NCBI GenBank assembly: GCA_003118195.1
Contig: BEXV01000050.1
Coordinates: 256,258 to 277,230 of the forward strand
Source of the DNA: Hemicentrotus pulcherrimus
Lineage: Eukaryota; Echinodermata; Echinoidea; Camarodonta; Strongylocentrotidae
DNA: 20,973 bases
Direction: 5' to 3'
This document shows, one piece after another, positions 1-12,700 of this stretch (its first letter is position 1; the number at the start of each line of letters is the position of its first letter). Below the pieces are notes generated by a model. That model saw only the letters and a list, made by a program, of their open reading frames with translations, ran no database searches and was not told where the DNA came from. The position numbers and the translations under genes are program-made.

Positions 1-14
1 GGGGGGGGGGGGGG
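1..14. repeat. Poly-G run (G14) at the left edge
   Basis: The window opens with 14 consecutive G. A similar run sits at the right edge (20958-20968). Such homopolymers often limit contig extension, so the window limits may be assembly limits and the length may be inexact. Confidence 0.9.
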
Positions 15-578
15 TGGTAACTTGCCTATTTTAAATCAGCAAAAAGTTTGTCCTCAGTTTTTCTTTAGTCTAGACTGTATTTTTTTTTCAGTTTGATTTA
101 TTTAATTTTCATATAGTCTAGTCTTGTAATAAGAAATCATTGTAAAATGTGAGTTTTCTTGAAGCTACTGCATGATGAGATCGGCAATCAATCACAAAGT
201 GTATTGCGTAACCTCCCCTCACTAACCTGTATGATTTACTTCAGTCTCTGTATAGAGGCAGGCAGTGGAGCCAGACCTAGTTTCAGCAAGAAAAAGGGAG
301 AAAAAATGTGTCGATATCAAAGACTGACGCTGTCAGTCTAGACTCTATATCAAGTAACAGTCAAATTCATTTTTAAAAGCAAATTGCCAAATGTAACATG
401 TTTTGGACATTTAATCAAAAATACATGTAGATCTTTGAAACAACTCAAATTTTGTTTGTCCAACTAATGCCACTAAACTGAATAAGGATTAAGAAAATAA
501 GATGCGTATGCTATGTACTTACCTGTTCATATAAATGATTACCAAATTGTTTCTCTTGTGCTTTTGTTTTATTTTCAG
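15..578 (+). other. Upstream region / 5' UTR intron sequence
   Basis: AT-rich sequence with no convincing coding exon. It ends in a long pyrimidine-rich tract and AG at 577-578, a good splice acceptor 24 nt before the start codon. This implies at least one non-coding 5' exon further upstream. A GTGAGT at 149-154 could be that exon's donor, but I see no independent support such as a TATA box or initiator, so the first exon and promoter may lie outside the window. The 60-codon open frame at 159-341 shows no recognisable protein features. Confidence 0.5.
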
Positions 579-721
579 GTGGAAGCCTAATATACTGTAA
601 CCATGGTACAGCCAGTTCCTGACCATATGAACTTTCCTCAAGAGGAGGAAAAGATCCTTCAACTTTGGAAAGAATTGGATGCTTTTCACTCCTGCCTCAA
701 GCAATCCAAAGGAAAACCAAG
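579..721 (+). CDS. IARS1: IARS1 coding exon 1 (5' UTR end plus residues 1-40)
   Basis: The exon begins after the acceptor at 578, with 24 nt of 5' UTR, and coding starts at 603. It encodes the N-terminal stretch ending LKQSKGKP, including [10 protein letters not shown], which matches the N-terminus of animal IARS1. Donor GTGTGT at 722. Intron 1 is phase 2 and splits Arg40. Confidence 0.93.
597..606 (+). promoter_or_regulatory. Kozak context of the start codon
   Basis: The start ATG (603-605) has A at -3 and G at +4, a strong metazoan context. An in-frame TAA at 588-590, inside the same exon, rules out an N-terminal extension through this exon. The next in-frame ATG is codon 9, but the first one gives the N-terminus that aligns with human IARS1. 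Confidence 0.8.
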
Positions 722-3700
722 GTGTGTCTAATTTTCCTCCTGTTTTTCCATTCATGATTTACAATTGGATTGAAAGAATTGAATTCTTGCAAAGTGCAGA
801 GATGTTCGTTATCTCTTTTCGTTAAAGGTCTAATAATTGGCTTATTCCCAGGTCAAGTAAAATTGGGTCTCTTATTCAATCCAAATTAACAATATAAAAA
901 AAGTTTCAACTACATGTAGGTGTAGACCTTATATTCATCTTAATCAATATAGGTCATTGTGTTGATATTCTGATATTGAACTCGAAAGTTGCTCATTCAT
1001 TTGATTTTTTTTACAGTTATTTCTCCAAACTCAATTAAATGGCATGATCACAAAAATAACTTTTGGAAGTTGAGAAAATTTTCTTATATTTGAGGATATT
1101 ATGGATGCTTGCAAACTGATGACTCACCAGACTCACCATAATAGAAAATAAATTGTGACTCACATTGAGAAATTCTAATTGTAATGAAACTAACCATTAA
1201 GGTATGATGTTTTTGTTTACCAAGGTATTCATTCTATGATGGTCCTCCCTTTGCAACTGGTCTACCCCACTATGGTCACATCTTGGCTGGAACTATCAAG
1301 GATGTTGTGACTCGTTACGCCCATCAGAGTGGCTTCCATGTCGAAAGAAGATTTGGATGGGATTGTCACGGACTTCCCATTGTAAGAATAGATTTTGTTA
1401 TGCTTGATTCACAATAGGCCACTGGCAGGGCAACTAACATTCAGCTATTGATTGAGTGGCTGAGGGACATTTTAGTATGAATACCACTAAACTTGAAAAG
1501 CCTAATGAGTAAACATGACCAGGTGCATCATTTTCAAGCACCATGTTGTGTTTAGGACAAATACACAAGATAAGTACTGGCTTTTCAACTCTATAAAGGG
1601 AAATTCTACACTAAGATCAAGTTGGCTTGAAAAGGCCTAACATTTAAAGAAACCTATCAGTAAAGGTTGGATGGAGGAAAAGTCCAATAAAGGATAAGAA
1701 AGTTGTGAATGTTTGTATATAATACATGCATGTAGAGGTAAAAAATGTCATAACATTCCATGATATTTCTGTTACTTGATTGGCTTGGGACTCAGTAACC
1801 TGCCTTCCTCTCCAGTGAAATTAATTGCATTTCAAGACATTATACCTGTCTCTGCTTTCCATTAAAACATGCTACCATTAGCTTACTAATGTTAGCTTTC
1901 AAAGTATTTCACTTTCTTTTGCTTTTTATATGAAGAATGTGATTTTTTTTCTAGAAAAATTATCTCTGGTTCCCATTAAATAATAGACTATACAACAGCT
2001 TACCAATGTTATCTTCATAAAATTCCATTTGATGCTAGCACTGTACATGACTATTGTTTTTTTAAACTTTAATAGGAGTATGAAATCGACAAGAAGCTTG
2101 GCATCACCGGACCTGAGGATGTGGCGAAGATGGGAATTGAAACCTACAACAATGAGTGTAGAAAAATTGTTACTCGCTATGCTGGGGAATGGGAGGTAAG
2201 CTGAAACCTGACAGTGATTAGTCTCTGTGTAGAAAAAATGATAGGAAACACAAGTTAGAATCAATGCTTTATTGAATATATGACTTCATATAAGTACAAG
2301 TTTTGGATGACAAATTCATTTTCATTTCCCTTTTTTTTTCTTCATCCATTGTGTTGCATATTTATATTTCTATCTTTATTTAACACAAAGAGTTATTCCT
2401 TCTTTCATTCTAAGACCAAGACCCCTGATGACAAACAGGAATAAAGTTTGTCATATCTAAATCTCCTTCAAAAGAAAACATTTCAGTGAGTCATGAAAAG
2501 ATTTCATGTAGATATAGTTGTGGTAGGGACCCTGTCTACCAACGGCTCATTTTTTCAGCCCCTGTGTTCTTTAAAAATTTCCCATCGATTTCACCATCTC
2601 TGATAAAACCTTTTCATTTTAGCAAATCATTACTCGTCTTGGGCGTTGGATAGACTTCAAGAAAGACTACAAGACCCTGTACCCATGGTATATGGAGAGT
2701 GTGTGGTGGGTTTTCAAACAGCTGTTTGACAAGGGAATGGTCTACAGAGGCTTCAAGGTATGTGTTATTTACTGAGGAACATTACTATTATCCTGGAGAA
2801 TTTTAAACAAATTTATACCGTAGCACAAAGCTCCTGACTGATTGATATACTAACTAGGTCTGCTAAAATATTTTTATTTTTATTTGGGAAATTGTAAGCA
2901 GATTGAATATGATTACTCTGATTTTGCTGCTGTTTATATCCATGTAGCTATGATTCATAGGAAATCTGCTTGTCTCATTTGCTAGGAGAGTCTTATAAAG
3001 AATAACAAATTCATTTCAATTTTTCTACTCTCTATTGTTCTCAAGCATGTTGAAAACTTATACCTCATTTATTTCTTAATGCAAATTCATGACCATTCAT
3101 GTATGCTTTTAATACTGCGGATAGGAAATTCTTCCTCTTGTTCTTCTTAAAAATGTAGTATGCTTTGTCCATTCTCTTGATGCAAACAGGTGATGCCCTA
3201 TTCCACTGCCTGCAATACGCCTCTATCTAACTTTGAGAGTGGACAGAACTACAAGGATGTTGTAGATCCTGCAGGTGAGTGAAGGAGACAAATATATGAA
3301 AAGTAGCTGGAAAAAGTTGTGTCCTAATCATGCTGAAGCAAAAATAAAGAGTAATGCATGCAAAGGGTATTTTGGTTGGCAAGGGAAATCTTGCCAAATG
3401 GCCATTTTCAATTTCACGCACAAGGACTAGTAGAGAGTGCTCCTCAGTGGTCAATGATCTGTAGACAGGGATTATCATTTGTGAGGACATATGCTGATGA
3501 TGGGACTGTGTGATAATAATTTGATAGATAATTTGACAGAATGGGCCTTCATTTTGGTGGGGATATCATAAAATGTATGTCCTGCAGAGTCTTACCATGA
3601 TAAATTGATCATCACGACTCTTAATTGGTCTTTAATAATAGTGTCGTTTGACATAACCCATCATTTCTGTTCTGTTGGTAAGTGGCAGTTTTCCTTTTTC

Positions 3701-6700
3701 TACTGGTTTGCTAATTTGTCAACTCCCTCATTCCCATCCTACCTGTCAACCAGTGATTGTGAGTTTCCCCTTGGATGACGAGCAAGGAGTCAGCATGATT
3801 GCTTGGACCACCACACCCTGGACCCTGCCCAGTAACCTGGCCCTCTGCGTCAACCCTGCCATGGACTATGTAAAGATCAAGCACAAGAAGGATGGCAAGG
3901 TCTACATCATGATGGAGGCTAGACTAGGTGCCTTGTTCAAGAAGGAGAAGGAATATGAAATCATGGCGAAGTAAGAAAAAGAAGAGCAAGTTTTTTTATG
4001 GTATTGCTGGATGTATTGTCATTGTTGTACTGGAATTCACTAAAAATTGATTGCTTTTTGACAACTTTGTTGTGGCATTTGTTTGAAAGAATTGACTGTG
4101 TTTCTGAGAACAATTGAATCAAGTATGATATAAGCATGCAAGTTTATATGCAGTTATTTGACAAAATATCGTACTTAAAATTGAGACAATAAAAATTGCG
4201 CTTATTGTGTAGCTCTCCGCAGATTAAACAAGTCTCTGTGCCACCTACGCGATTTCAAGATAGATTTATACATCTTATGAAATTCTGATGCTAATTATTG
4301 TCATTAGAACACAACAAAATTGGATCCTGATTATACTATTAGGAGTCTAATATCTTTGAAGAAAACGATCCTGATTTGAAAGTTGACTTATCCAGCTGCA
4401 TTCTTCAATGAAAGAGAATTTCTTTTTGTTCTGTAAAGGCTTGTTTATACATATGGTGGTAAACCACCAAGAAAAAAAAAGCTGCCACATTTGTTAGAAT
4501 GTGTAAATAAATGGTAATTGCGCACATCAAAGGACTTGCTCATATTAACTTTACTTTACTTACAAGAAGTGTGAAGCGTACTACACTTAATGCCACCAAT
4601 AAAATGTTAAAAAACGCTGTGGTTTCTGCTTTGTCAATTCTGAACGAGCCTTAAATGAGTTCTACTTTTCAAGATGACCGTCATCGCCATTAACCCCCTT
4701 ACCATTTATTTTCTACATTGAACAGATTCAAAGGAGACACTCTCAAGGGTAGGAAGTATCAACCACTCTTTCCATACTTTGCCCAGGTAAGGATCAAGTG
4801 AAGCTATATCTCCATGGGGGTGTTTCACCAAGATCCTAAGTTAAACTTATCTCTAAGTTGGACTTAACAATTATGGAAAGCCGTTAACATCTTTGAAAAT
4901 ATTTAGTTTAGTTTTAGTTATTTTAAAATGTGTAAAATGTTGATTCAAATAATTCCTATTTTCTATTATGAAGGCGATTTCATTTTCTTGATGTGGAATT
5001 TATGAAAAGTCTAACATACTTGAATTTTTGCTTTTGAATATAGTTTATTTTAAGACTACAAATGACTCTCAATAATGTTTACCGGGTACGTCCAACTTAG
5101 AGTTAAATTATACTTAAGGATCTTTGTGAAACACCCCCCTGCAGTTTTGTCTTTTATCTTCAAGTAACAGATGTAACAATATAGTAATTAGATGGTTTGG
5201 GATGTAAAGCTCTTACAGATAATAGGAGCTTTGGTAAGGGATGTGATCTAAAGACATATTACATACAATGTGATCTGTATAAATATACACAAAGAAGTAT
5301 CTTCTCCTTTTTAACATCTGCAAGATAAAAAAGGGCTGAAAATGGTAAATGCTATTTCAGAAAGAAAGAAAAAAAGTAATATAATATAAAAAATAGCTAT
5401 AAATAAATTCAAAAACACTTTAAAACAAATTTGATTTGAAATTGTTTTCCTTCATTTTTAGTCAAGGGAACCAGCGTTTCCAAGAAATTTATCTAATTGT
5501 TTTCTTGTATGTCTAGTTGAAAGAGACCGGTGCATTCAAGATTTGTACAGATGGCTATGTGACGAGTGACAGTGGTACAGGAGTCGTCCATCAAGCAGCC
5601 TTCTTTGGACAGGTGAGCATATATGAGCTTCCTTGCCAAAGATCATTTGTTTGACAATCTTAAAATTACACAAGATGTGAAGATCCTGCAAGAACTGTAC
5701 TTGCTGAATGAATTTGTAGTTTTGATAAGCAGTCATATATATGTATAGGGTATAGCTTCATGTGCTTATGCATCAGTCCAAGATTGCAATGGGACTCTCT
5801 CTGGGAATCTTTACATAAAGAGAGCCTGGGAAAATACTGGATTTAAATAGAAATGGACCCATCTTCCTTGTTGAGCTAGATATATTATATCACTTACTAT
5901 TCCAACTTTGAAAACACTTCTCACAATCTTAAGATTACACAAGATGTGAAGATCTTGCAAGAACTGTACTTGCTGAATGATTTTGTAGTCTTGATAATCA
6001 GTCATCCAGTCCATGGCAATTATTTGTTGGGAATGATGAACATGTCCTGTGCTGTGGACGGTCATGTCGATTGATGGGCAATGTAGTAGCACAGTGGAAG
6101 TTTGTTCAGATCAGTTTAAGTGCATGCTGGCAAAAATTTGAAGTTGAAAGTCAAATAAAATTTTCTACTCCCGTATCTTTCCTTTAAAATGATAAAAAGA
6201 TGTGCATAAAGCATGTTATCATTTGAATGATGATTGCCTCATTCATTTCTCAGATCCATTTTGCTAATCTGAATATCTCTGTTTCTCCATCCATTGTTCT
6301 TGTAGGATGATTACCGGGTGTGTCTGGAACAGGGCATCATCTCCAAAGAGGAGGTCGTCTGCCCTGTGGATGCCAGCGGTCGATTCACCAGTGAGGTTAC
6401 AGACTTTGCTGGAGAGTATGTGAAGGTCAGTTTGAATGGTCAGAGGCATCAGGCCATGTAGAATGAGGATATGGCGATGATTTGTTGGGAATTACGAATA
6501 TACCCTATGCTTTTGACGGTCATTTATTTTGAAGGAAAATATAGTATTCCACAATATCATCGTAGAAGATTAAAGAGGTGTGATTTTATCAAATTTTGCC
6601 TAGTTTTTTACCCAGAGACTTGTGATTAGATGTTCTTTGTTTTTGTGGACCATGTTATCAAAGCCTTACTTTGTCTTATGTATACATTCAGCATATATAT

Positions 6701-9700
6701 TTTATATTATTGTAGCTATATTTCTAATCCTGATTAATTTCAGTCCAAAGAATTCAGTTTATCTTGTATTCAATTCATTGGCTTCAAGCAATAGATGTTA
6801 CTAAGTACCTAGACATATAACCAGATACATGTTTGTAGTATTCTGGTTGTGTGATGATAATGTTTCGTCATTGTACATTAGCATATTATTTTCTTCACCT
6901 TTAGTTCCCTTTATCGTCTGCTAACCAAAAATTATACCGCATTCCCTCTTTAAGGATGCTGACAAGAACATCATAAAGAAACTGAAGGAGCTAGGTCGTC
7001 TGGTGGACAGCAGCAACATCAAGCATAGCTACCCGTTCTGCTGGCGTTCAGACACTCCTTTGATCTACAAAGCTGTACCAAGCTGGTTCATCAGGGTTGA
7101 AACCATGGTGGATAGACTTCTAGCCAACAACGAGGCAACATACTGGTAAGATGATATGACATCATAGTAGCCCCTGAATTATTTAGATTTAGTTGAACCT
7201 TCATTAGTTGCCACCTCTCTATAAAGGCCATACATTGTAGTGTCCATCTATATTGTCTTCCTTGAGGAAAACGCATGTTATAGAACCTGACTAGAAAGGC
7301 CACCTGTCTACTGTAAACGCCCTAATGTTTCCCTTGGGTGGCTTTTGTATGTTTTTCATAATTCAAACTTACATTTGATATTTGAACTCCTAAAGTGTCC
7401 TTGTTGTCATTGTTTTGTTGTGCTTTTTTTTTTTTTTAAGGATAAAGTTAGTTCTATACTATTTTGAAAGTTGATATATAATGCTTCGTGTTTATTTTGG
7501 CCTGTTTATTTTAATATATTCTGGTGGGATTAGATATATTTTTTTTGTTTCCACGAAGGTTGACATAAATACATGTGAGTATGTGTACATTCTTTCAATT
7601 AATACATGAATTATAAAATATCTAATATCTTCACATTTAACAGAATCTATTTCAATAAACTGCCATTGCATCTTCTCAGGGTACCAGGATTTGTAAAGGA
7701 GAAGCGTTTTGCAAACTGGTTGCGGGACGCACATGACTGGGCCATCTCTAGGAACCGATACTTTGGCACTCCCATCCCTCTGTGGGTGAGTGAGGACCTT
7801 GAGGAGATTGTTTGCGTTGGTTCCATCCAAGAGCTCAATGAACTGACAGGGGTAGACACCACTGATCTACACAGGGAGAGGTAAGAATGCTTTTTTTTCT
7901 TGAGAACTCCTGTCCTTAAAGGGAGTGGGTAGTCAGTTTCCATGTGCAGTAGGCCGTAATTCGCTGACACCAGACTTGGTGGAAATACCATTAATGGGAG
8001 TACAAATTTGCAGACAGCAAAACTGTTGGCCCATCAAGAATTACCCCCTAGTCTCTCGGAGCATGCTCGGACATTCTTCGGGCGAAGGAAAAACAAAGCA
8101 TTACATAAGGTCTAATGGTCATAAAACTCAAGGCTAACCCTGGTGATTGACAACACCTGTTATTGGGTAAACACCCGAACGGTGTAGAATTCCCCATGAA
8201 AGCTGACTTCTATATGACTTTATAGTTCTTCCTAAAGGTTCAGTTTTACATTAAGTCTTCTGCTATTGAATCATGCATCAATCTGCATCAATCAAAAAAA
8301 AAATTATGTCAATCTTTTTGTTAGTTTAAGCAAGGAAATATTGAAATTAACATGAGAATACTGATCCTCAAAGTTGATTTGTGATACTTCTATTGTTGAT
8401 GATAAAATTGTGCTTTCTACCTGTATGTTTCTCAAACTTTTATAAAGATTTGTTTGAAAGGTTAAATATTGATACAATATACAATATTGAAATTCAAAAG
8501 CGAATACTGATCCTCAAACTAGATTTGTGACACTGACATAGAACACGATTAACATTTTGATTCTTCATCCCCTGTGCTTTACAGTGTTGATAAGCTGACC
8601 ATCCCCTCCAAGCGTCCTGGTAAGCCACCCCTACGACGTGTCTCAGAAGTCTTTGACTGCTGGTTTGAAAGTGGCAGGTATGTAGGTAGTGGTGTAGCAT
8701 GGGACTTATCATTTAGGGGGTACTTTCATCATGGGGGGGGGTACCCGTTGTGGTGGATGACTGCAATACAATTGTTGCAATTCATTGACAGATGTAAGCT
8801 GTTCTAAAATTGATAGTTTTTATAATATGTTACATTTCATGATTTTGTTCGATTATAAATATTATGAATATTCATACTTTTATAGCCATTTGTTTATGTT
8901 TTGAAAGGCTTTTGAATTTAATGGAGTGTTAAGAAATGTGATATTTTCATTAATGGCACTAGCAGATCTCTGAAATGAGAAGAAGAATTCAAACAAATCT
9001 ATCATGAATTGCTTTTGATGGGAATTGTCAAATGTCTATTTTTAAGATGAAGCAAAATTAGTTGTTACATATTAATTATTGTTCTGTTATTACTCATCCT
9101 GTGGATGTACATGATGATGCGATTAAAGAGAAGGTTGAGTTCTGGGAAGAGGTGAAAAATAATTTGTGAGCATTATCATTCTTATTATGCAAGTGTGGAA
9201 GAACATCAGATAAGAAATGTTCCCTGAAAAGCATGGCTCTTCAAATGCCTTCATATTCTAAATATGTCATGTAACATCGTAAAACTTAGGGGTAGGATTT
9301 TTACGCCACGTGTTCGTGTAGTCCCATATACATCTTTCTGTGTACAGTGTTTGTAACTTTACCAAGACTTGGCCAAATTTCTTATTATTTTGATGATTCC
9401 AGAACCTTGCAATTCACCCAAATTCTTATATGCTAGATGATCAACCTTATCTGGTCGATTCCACACCATTTCTTTCACAATGCAATCGCATGGCCAGAAC
9501 ACAACTTCATCTTTAACTGTTTCGGATTCATGCCTCTGTTATGATGCAACCCTTACTTTACTGTCATTCTAGTATGCCCTATGCCCAATTGCACTACCCG
9601 TTTGAGAACAAGAAGGAGTTTGAAGACAGCTTCCCTGCCAACTTCATTGCTGAGGGTATCGACCAGACAAGAGGATGGTAATTGGAACTATTTTCTTTCA

Positions 9701-12700
9701 TAACATTGATGTTAAAGTTCATAAAGTTCATGCTTAGTAATTTTACACTGTGCCTATTTATGGAATGCAGGAAACAATGATGTGGAATGCAGGAAACAAT
9801 GATTTATCAATCAACGCAGAGCTCTGATGTTTTTACATGTATTTAAAGTTCTTCCTGACATCAGACACTAATGAAAACCTTTGGAAAAACTTTTGTTGCA
9901 ATTTGGACAAAGGTGTTTAGGAAATATTCATCCATACATTGACCCTCCTACATGTATATTCAATTTTCATGTAATGTATTTACGTATTTGTTTTGTTGTA
10001 CTGTCTGAAAGATAAACTGGAGTTCTGGAAAATATAGAAAATGAATTCTCACAGAATCCAATCATACTTCCACTGGATGTTCACAATTACAAATAAATGA
10101 CATGTACCTAATAACAAATCGGAGGAAATGTATAGTGGCTGAGTAATGAGCATAGAAAGATAAGGAAATCGAGTAAGTAGGCCCCGACACCATGTGCTTA
10201 ACAGAGAGTTGTGGTTTTTATGGAAGATGATCCCCAGTAAGTTTTTTGTGTGTTTGTTTTTATTTCACTGGATCAAACAACCGATCTATTGCATGATAAA
10301 CAATCCAGAATTAATCATAGCAATTTTCTCTCAAAATACGATTCCCATACCAGAGCTCAAGATCACCCTTAAACTTTAATTTTGTAATATGGGTGGCTTT
10401 TTGTCTCACTTTCTTGGCATTACAACCTAACCCATAGAAAAGGAAAGTCATCAAGGCTATTCTATTTTGTCCCTGCTAGGTTCTACACCTTGATCGTAAT
10501 CTCTGTCGCCCTCTTTGACAAGCCTGCCTTTAAGAACCTCATCGCCAACGGGTTGATCCTGGCATCGGATGGACAGAAGATGAGCAAGCGTAAGAAGAAC
10601 TACCCTGACCCCATGAACGTCGTCACCCAGTATGGTGCAGATGCTCTCAGGTAAGGTCAAAATCATTCCCTGAAAATTCAGGCATCTCTCGGGTTCTATG
10701 AGTCATGCTTTCATGACATACCAACCCAATTCAACCCTGGATCTAACTCTATTCATTACTAACCCTAATCATAAACCTAAACTAAAACCCCATTACAACC
10801 CAACACTAATGCTTTATTTTAGACAAAATAATTCCCTGAGCAGTTGTTGCTTAAATCGAAGACTATAATGTCCTGTATTCACAAAGCATTAGCCAAACTG
10901 TAATGGACAGTGAACATAAAACGTCTATTTATGAATTCACTGAATTTTTCTTTTCCAGAAAGCTTGATATAGGAACATCCTGTTTAAAGTTTTAAAAAAG
11001 GATCATCAAGGAGCTGTAATCATAAATTTAGTCGGTTCACCTCACATGGTATATACATAACTATTATATGAAAGTATCTCTAGTGCTTCTAATTAATAAT
11101 GTTTGCATTTGTAACTCCTTGTCCAGACAGTCTGATCAACTCTACACTAGTTAACATCTGAATCTGCATTTTCAGCTGAGATAATGAATATTTTAGTTGA
11201 TAACAATGCACTTGTATCTCTCTCTTAGACTAGGTCATCTCAATTGGTTCTCCAGTTTCAGTTCAGTAAAGAAACATTTTTCTAGATAATAATTGGCAAT
11301 GATCCACTTATACCTCCCTCTATACCTCAGTCTATATCTGATCGACTAACCCAGGGTCTGCAGTTAGATCATGCATCAAGATACAATATCTGTTGTACTT
11401 ATGCATGTCATCAACAATCCTTTTGTATCATCCTCTCAGACTGTACCTGATCAACTCACCCGTTGTCCGGGCTGAGAACCTACGTTTCCAGGAGTCAGGA
11501 GTGAGGGATGTCCTCAAGGATATCTTCCTGCCATGGTTCAATGCCTACAGATTCCTCATGCAGAATGTCGAGAGATTAGAAAGGGTAAGCTTCCTTATTA
11601 TTGTCAACCTCCTTTCACAGCAAATGCAGATAATGTCACCATTTGGTAGGTCAAGGGATTTCAGATTTGTGGGGAGTTTCATTATTTCTGACCAACGTCG
11701 GAGGATATATCGGGAGAAATCCTTCTAAATTGTAAAGAAAACTTGATTTGGTTGGAGGAATGATAATAAATTTTAGCTTCTACCAACCTTAAAACTAGCA
11801 AGGCCAGCCAGGTTAGGTAAATGGGTACCCGGTAGAATCATTCCTTGAAATGCACTGTGCGCTGATAAGGCTGCCGGGGCTAAAGCTAGGGTAATAAAGT
11901 CCAAAGCTCTTTGGAAGCGCATAGAGATGTTATTTCATAACGTATTATGCGCTATACAAGAACTGAACTATTATTGTTATTATTCATCCACTCTTGTGGA
12001 CTTTGTCAAGCCAAGTGCCTCTCATCCATTTCTTAAAACAAAATTTTAGTCCAAAATGTCTTCGTTTTGATACCAATACACCAATGAGGATATAGATTAC
12101 AAAATGCACATTCAATCTGGATTTCAAACTGAGAGACATTGCTATTTCTCAAGCAAAATAATGATTTTTACAAAAAATAGTTGCATGTATCCTGTTTTCC
12201 AGTATATTTATTGCATTGACATCGGTCTTTTTTTTTTTGGTGCAGGAGGAGAATGTAAAGTTCATTCACAACGAGCAGACCTTCAAGCCAACAGATAACA
12301 TCATGGACAGATGGATCCTATCCTTCACACAGTCTCTCACAAAGTTCTTCCACCAAGAGATGGCTGGTGAGTTCTCTGGGCCTGGGCTCAGCTAGGTCCT
12401 GGTCTAACTCTCGACTGTGGTCCATCTCAAATTAACCCAGTTGGTTATTAATAGTCAAAGTGACTATGAGTGACTATGTTCGAGTGATGTCTGTCACTTT
12501 TTTTTCTTCTTTCGATTAGGAAATTGTTTCTCGGATATTTAACGACTGTCTCCAGAATAGATATCCTTTTGCTGGTTGCTTAGGCCAGTAGAGAACAAGT
12601 ATTATGCATTTATTGTAATTTTACCTTGAATATTATCTTTCCATGAGGACTTTTATGGGTACCCAACATGTGCTGAGGTCACATATTCTCTGGGCTTCGT

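Larger units (their letters stand above)
722..4725 (+). other. Introns 1-6: no recognisable gene or transposon
   Basis: Introns at 722-1224, 1382-2075, 2196-2622, 2758-3189, 3275-3753 and 3971-4725 are AT-rich and hold no second gene that I can support. Minor structure: a 9-bp inverted repeat in intron 3 (2428-2436 with 2446-2454), and a short hairpin-forming palindrome around 4454-4470 in intron 6 (TGGTGGT / ACCACCA). Confidence 0.7.

Noticed and set aside
3227..3490. Antisense open frame of 87 codons over exon 5 and intron 5
   Set aside because: Overlaps a clear sense exon, shows no recognisable domain and has no splice or promoter support.
5536..6092. Two antisense open frames (5536-5736 and 5811-6092) share a similar peptide around [15 protein letters not shown]
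   Set aside because: The similarity is the 83-bp DNA repeat read in the same frame. Four of the five base differences change the amino acid, so there is no sign of coding constraint.
7925..8137. Open frame of 70 codons in intron 11
   Set aside because: No recognisable protein features, lies wholly between spliced exons, and the composition suggests a repeat fragment.
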